The notes below the pieces were generated by a model, which was not told the origin of the DNA, ran no database searches, and worked only from the letters and a program-made list of their open reading frames with translations. A program made the position numbers and the translations under genes. This document shows positions 63,891-64,000 of a DNA stretch of 64,000 nt, in pieces. This DNA is from Arion vulgaris (Eukaryota > Mollusca > Gastropoda > Stylommatophora > Arionidae). Position 1 is the stretch's first letter, and every line of letters starts with the position of its first letter. Location: positions 74,156,366 through 74,220,365 of the forward strand of contig CM036758.1 in NCBI GenBank assembly GCA_020796225.1. The letters are read 5' to 3'.

Positions 63891-64000
63891 AATAGAAGAT
63901 TACAGAAGGTGCAAAATACAGAAGATTTTAGAAGATGCAAAATATTAATTATTTCATAAGATGCAAAAAATAGAAGATTTCAGTAGACACAAAATATAGA

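Overview
This is an animal nuclear genome window, AT-rich and almost entirely built of repeats. It carries tRNA-headed SINEs, 5'-truncated non-LTR retrotransposons (LINEs), hAT-like and TTAA-type MITEs, and many minisatellite arrays. One exon-like coding block, with a splice-acceptor-like boundary, looks like host gene. There is no prokaryotic gene organisation, no rRNA and no stand-alone tRNA gene. The style of the SINEs and LINEs, plus one SPIN-like hAT element, suggests a mollusc, perhaps a gastropod. That is inference; no species is proven.

Layout. 0-11 kb: a 33-36 bp array beside a SINE-A end, MITEs and broken LINEs around 2-7 kb, several SINE-B copies with target-site duplications (TSDs), and a 39 bp array at 9.5-10.6 kb. 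11-21 kb: a SPIN-like hAT inside a LINE, nested LINEs at 14-15 kb, a triplicated MITE end at 18.4 kb, and SINE-F inside SINE-J at 19.2 kb. 21-29 kb: a 2 kb array of 46 bp units, a 33 bp array grown from the end of a SINE-D, and 36-38 bp and 79 bp arrays. 29-43 kb: dense nested SINEs and LINEs and TTAA-flanked MITEs. 43-53 kb: a 38 bp array with many insertions, a tRNA-like foldback at 49.9 kb and a 37 bp array. 53-60 kb: LINE remnants, a fragmented 'ATTTTGGTG' satellite, a long (TA)n tract and a 32 bp array. 60.9-61.9 kb (minus strand): the apparent 3'-terminal coding exon of an unrecognised acidic protein with five 16-residue repeats; its upstream intron holds a SINE-R.

How the parts relate. 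Letters (SINE-A, LINE-K1 and so on) are local labels given here, not database names. SINE-A and LINE-W share an ATTG-type 3' tail, so LINE-W may mobilise SINE-A. Insertions are repeatedly nested with readable TSDs, which gives relative ages. At least eight tandem arrays touch or nearly touch the end of a transposable element, and one array unit clearly contains SINE sequence. Most long open frames here are artefacts of arrays or repeats. Family assignments rest on alignment by eye within this window and on memory, not on searches.
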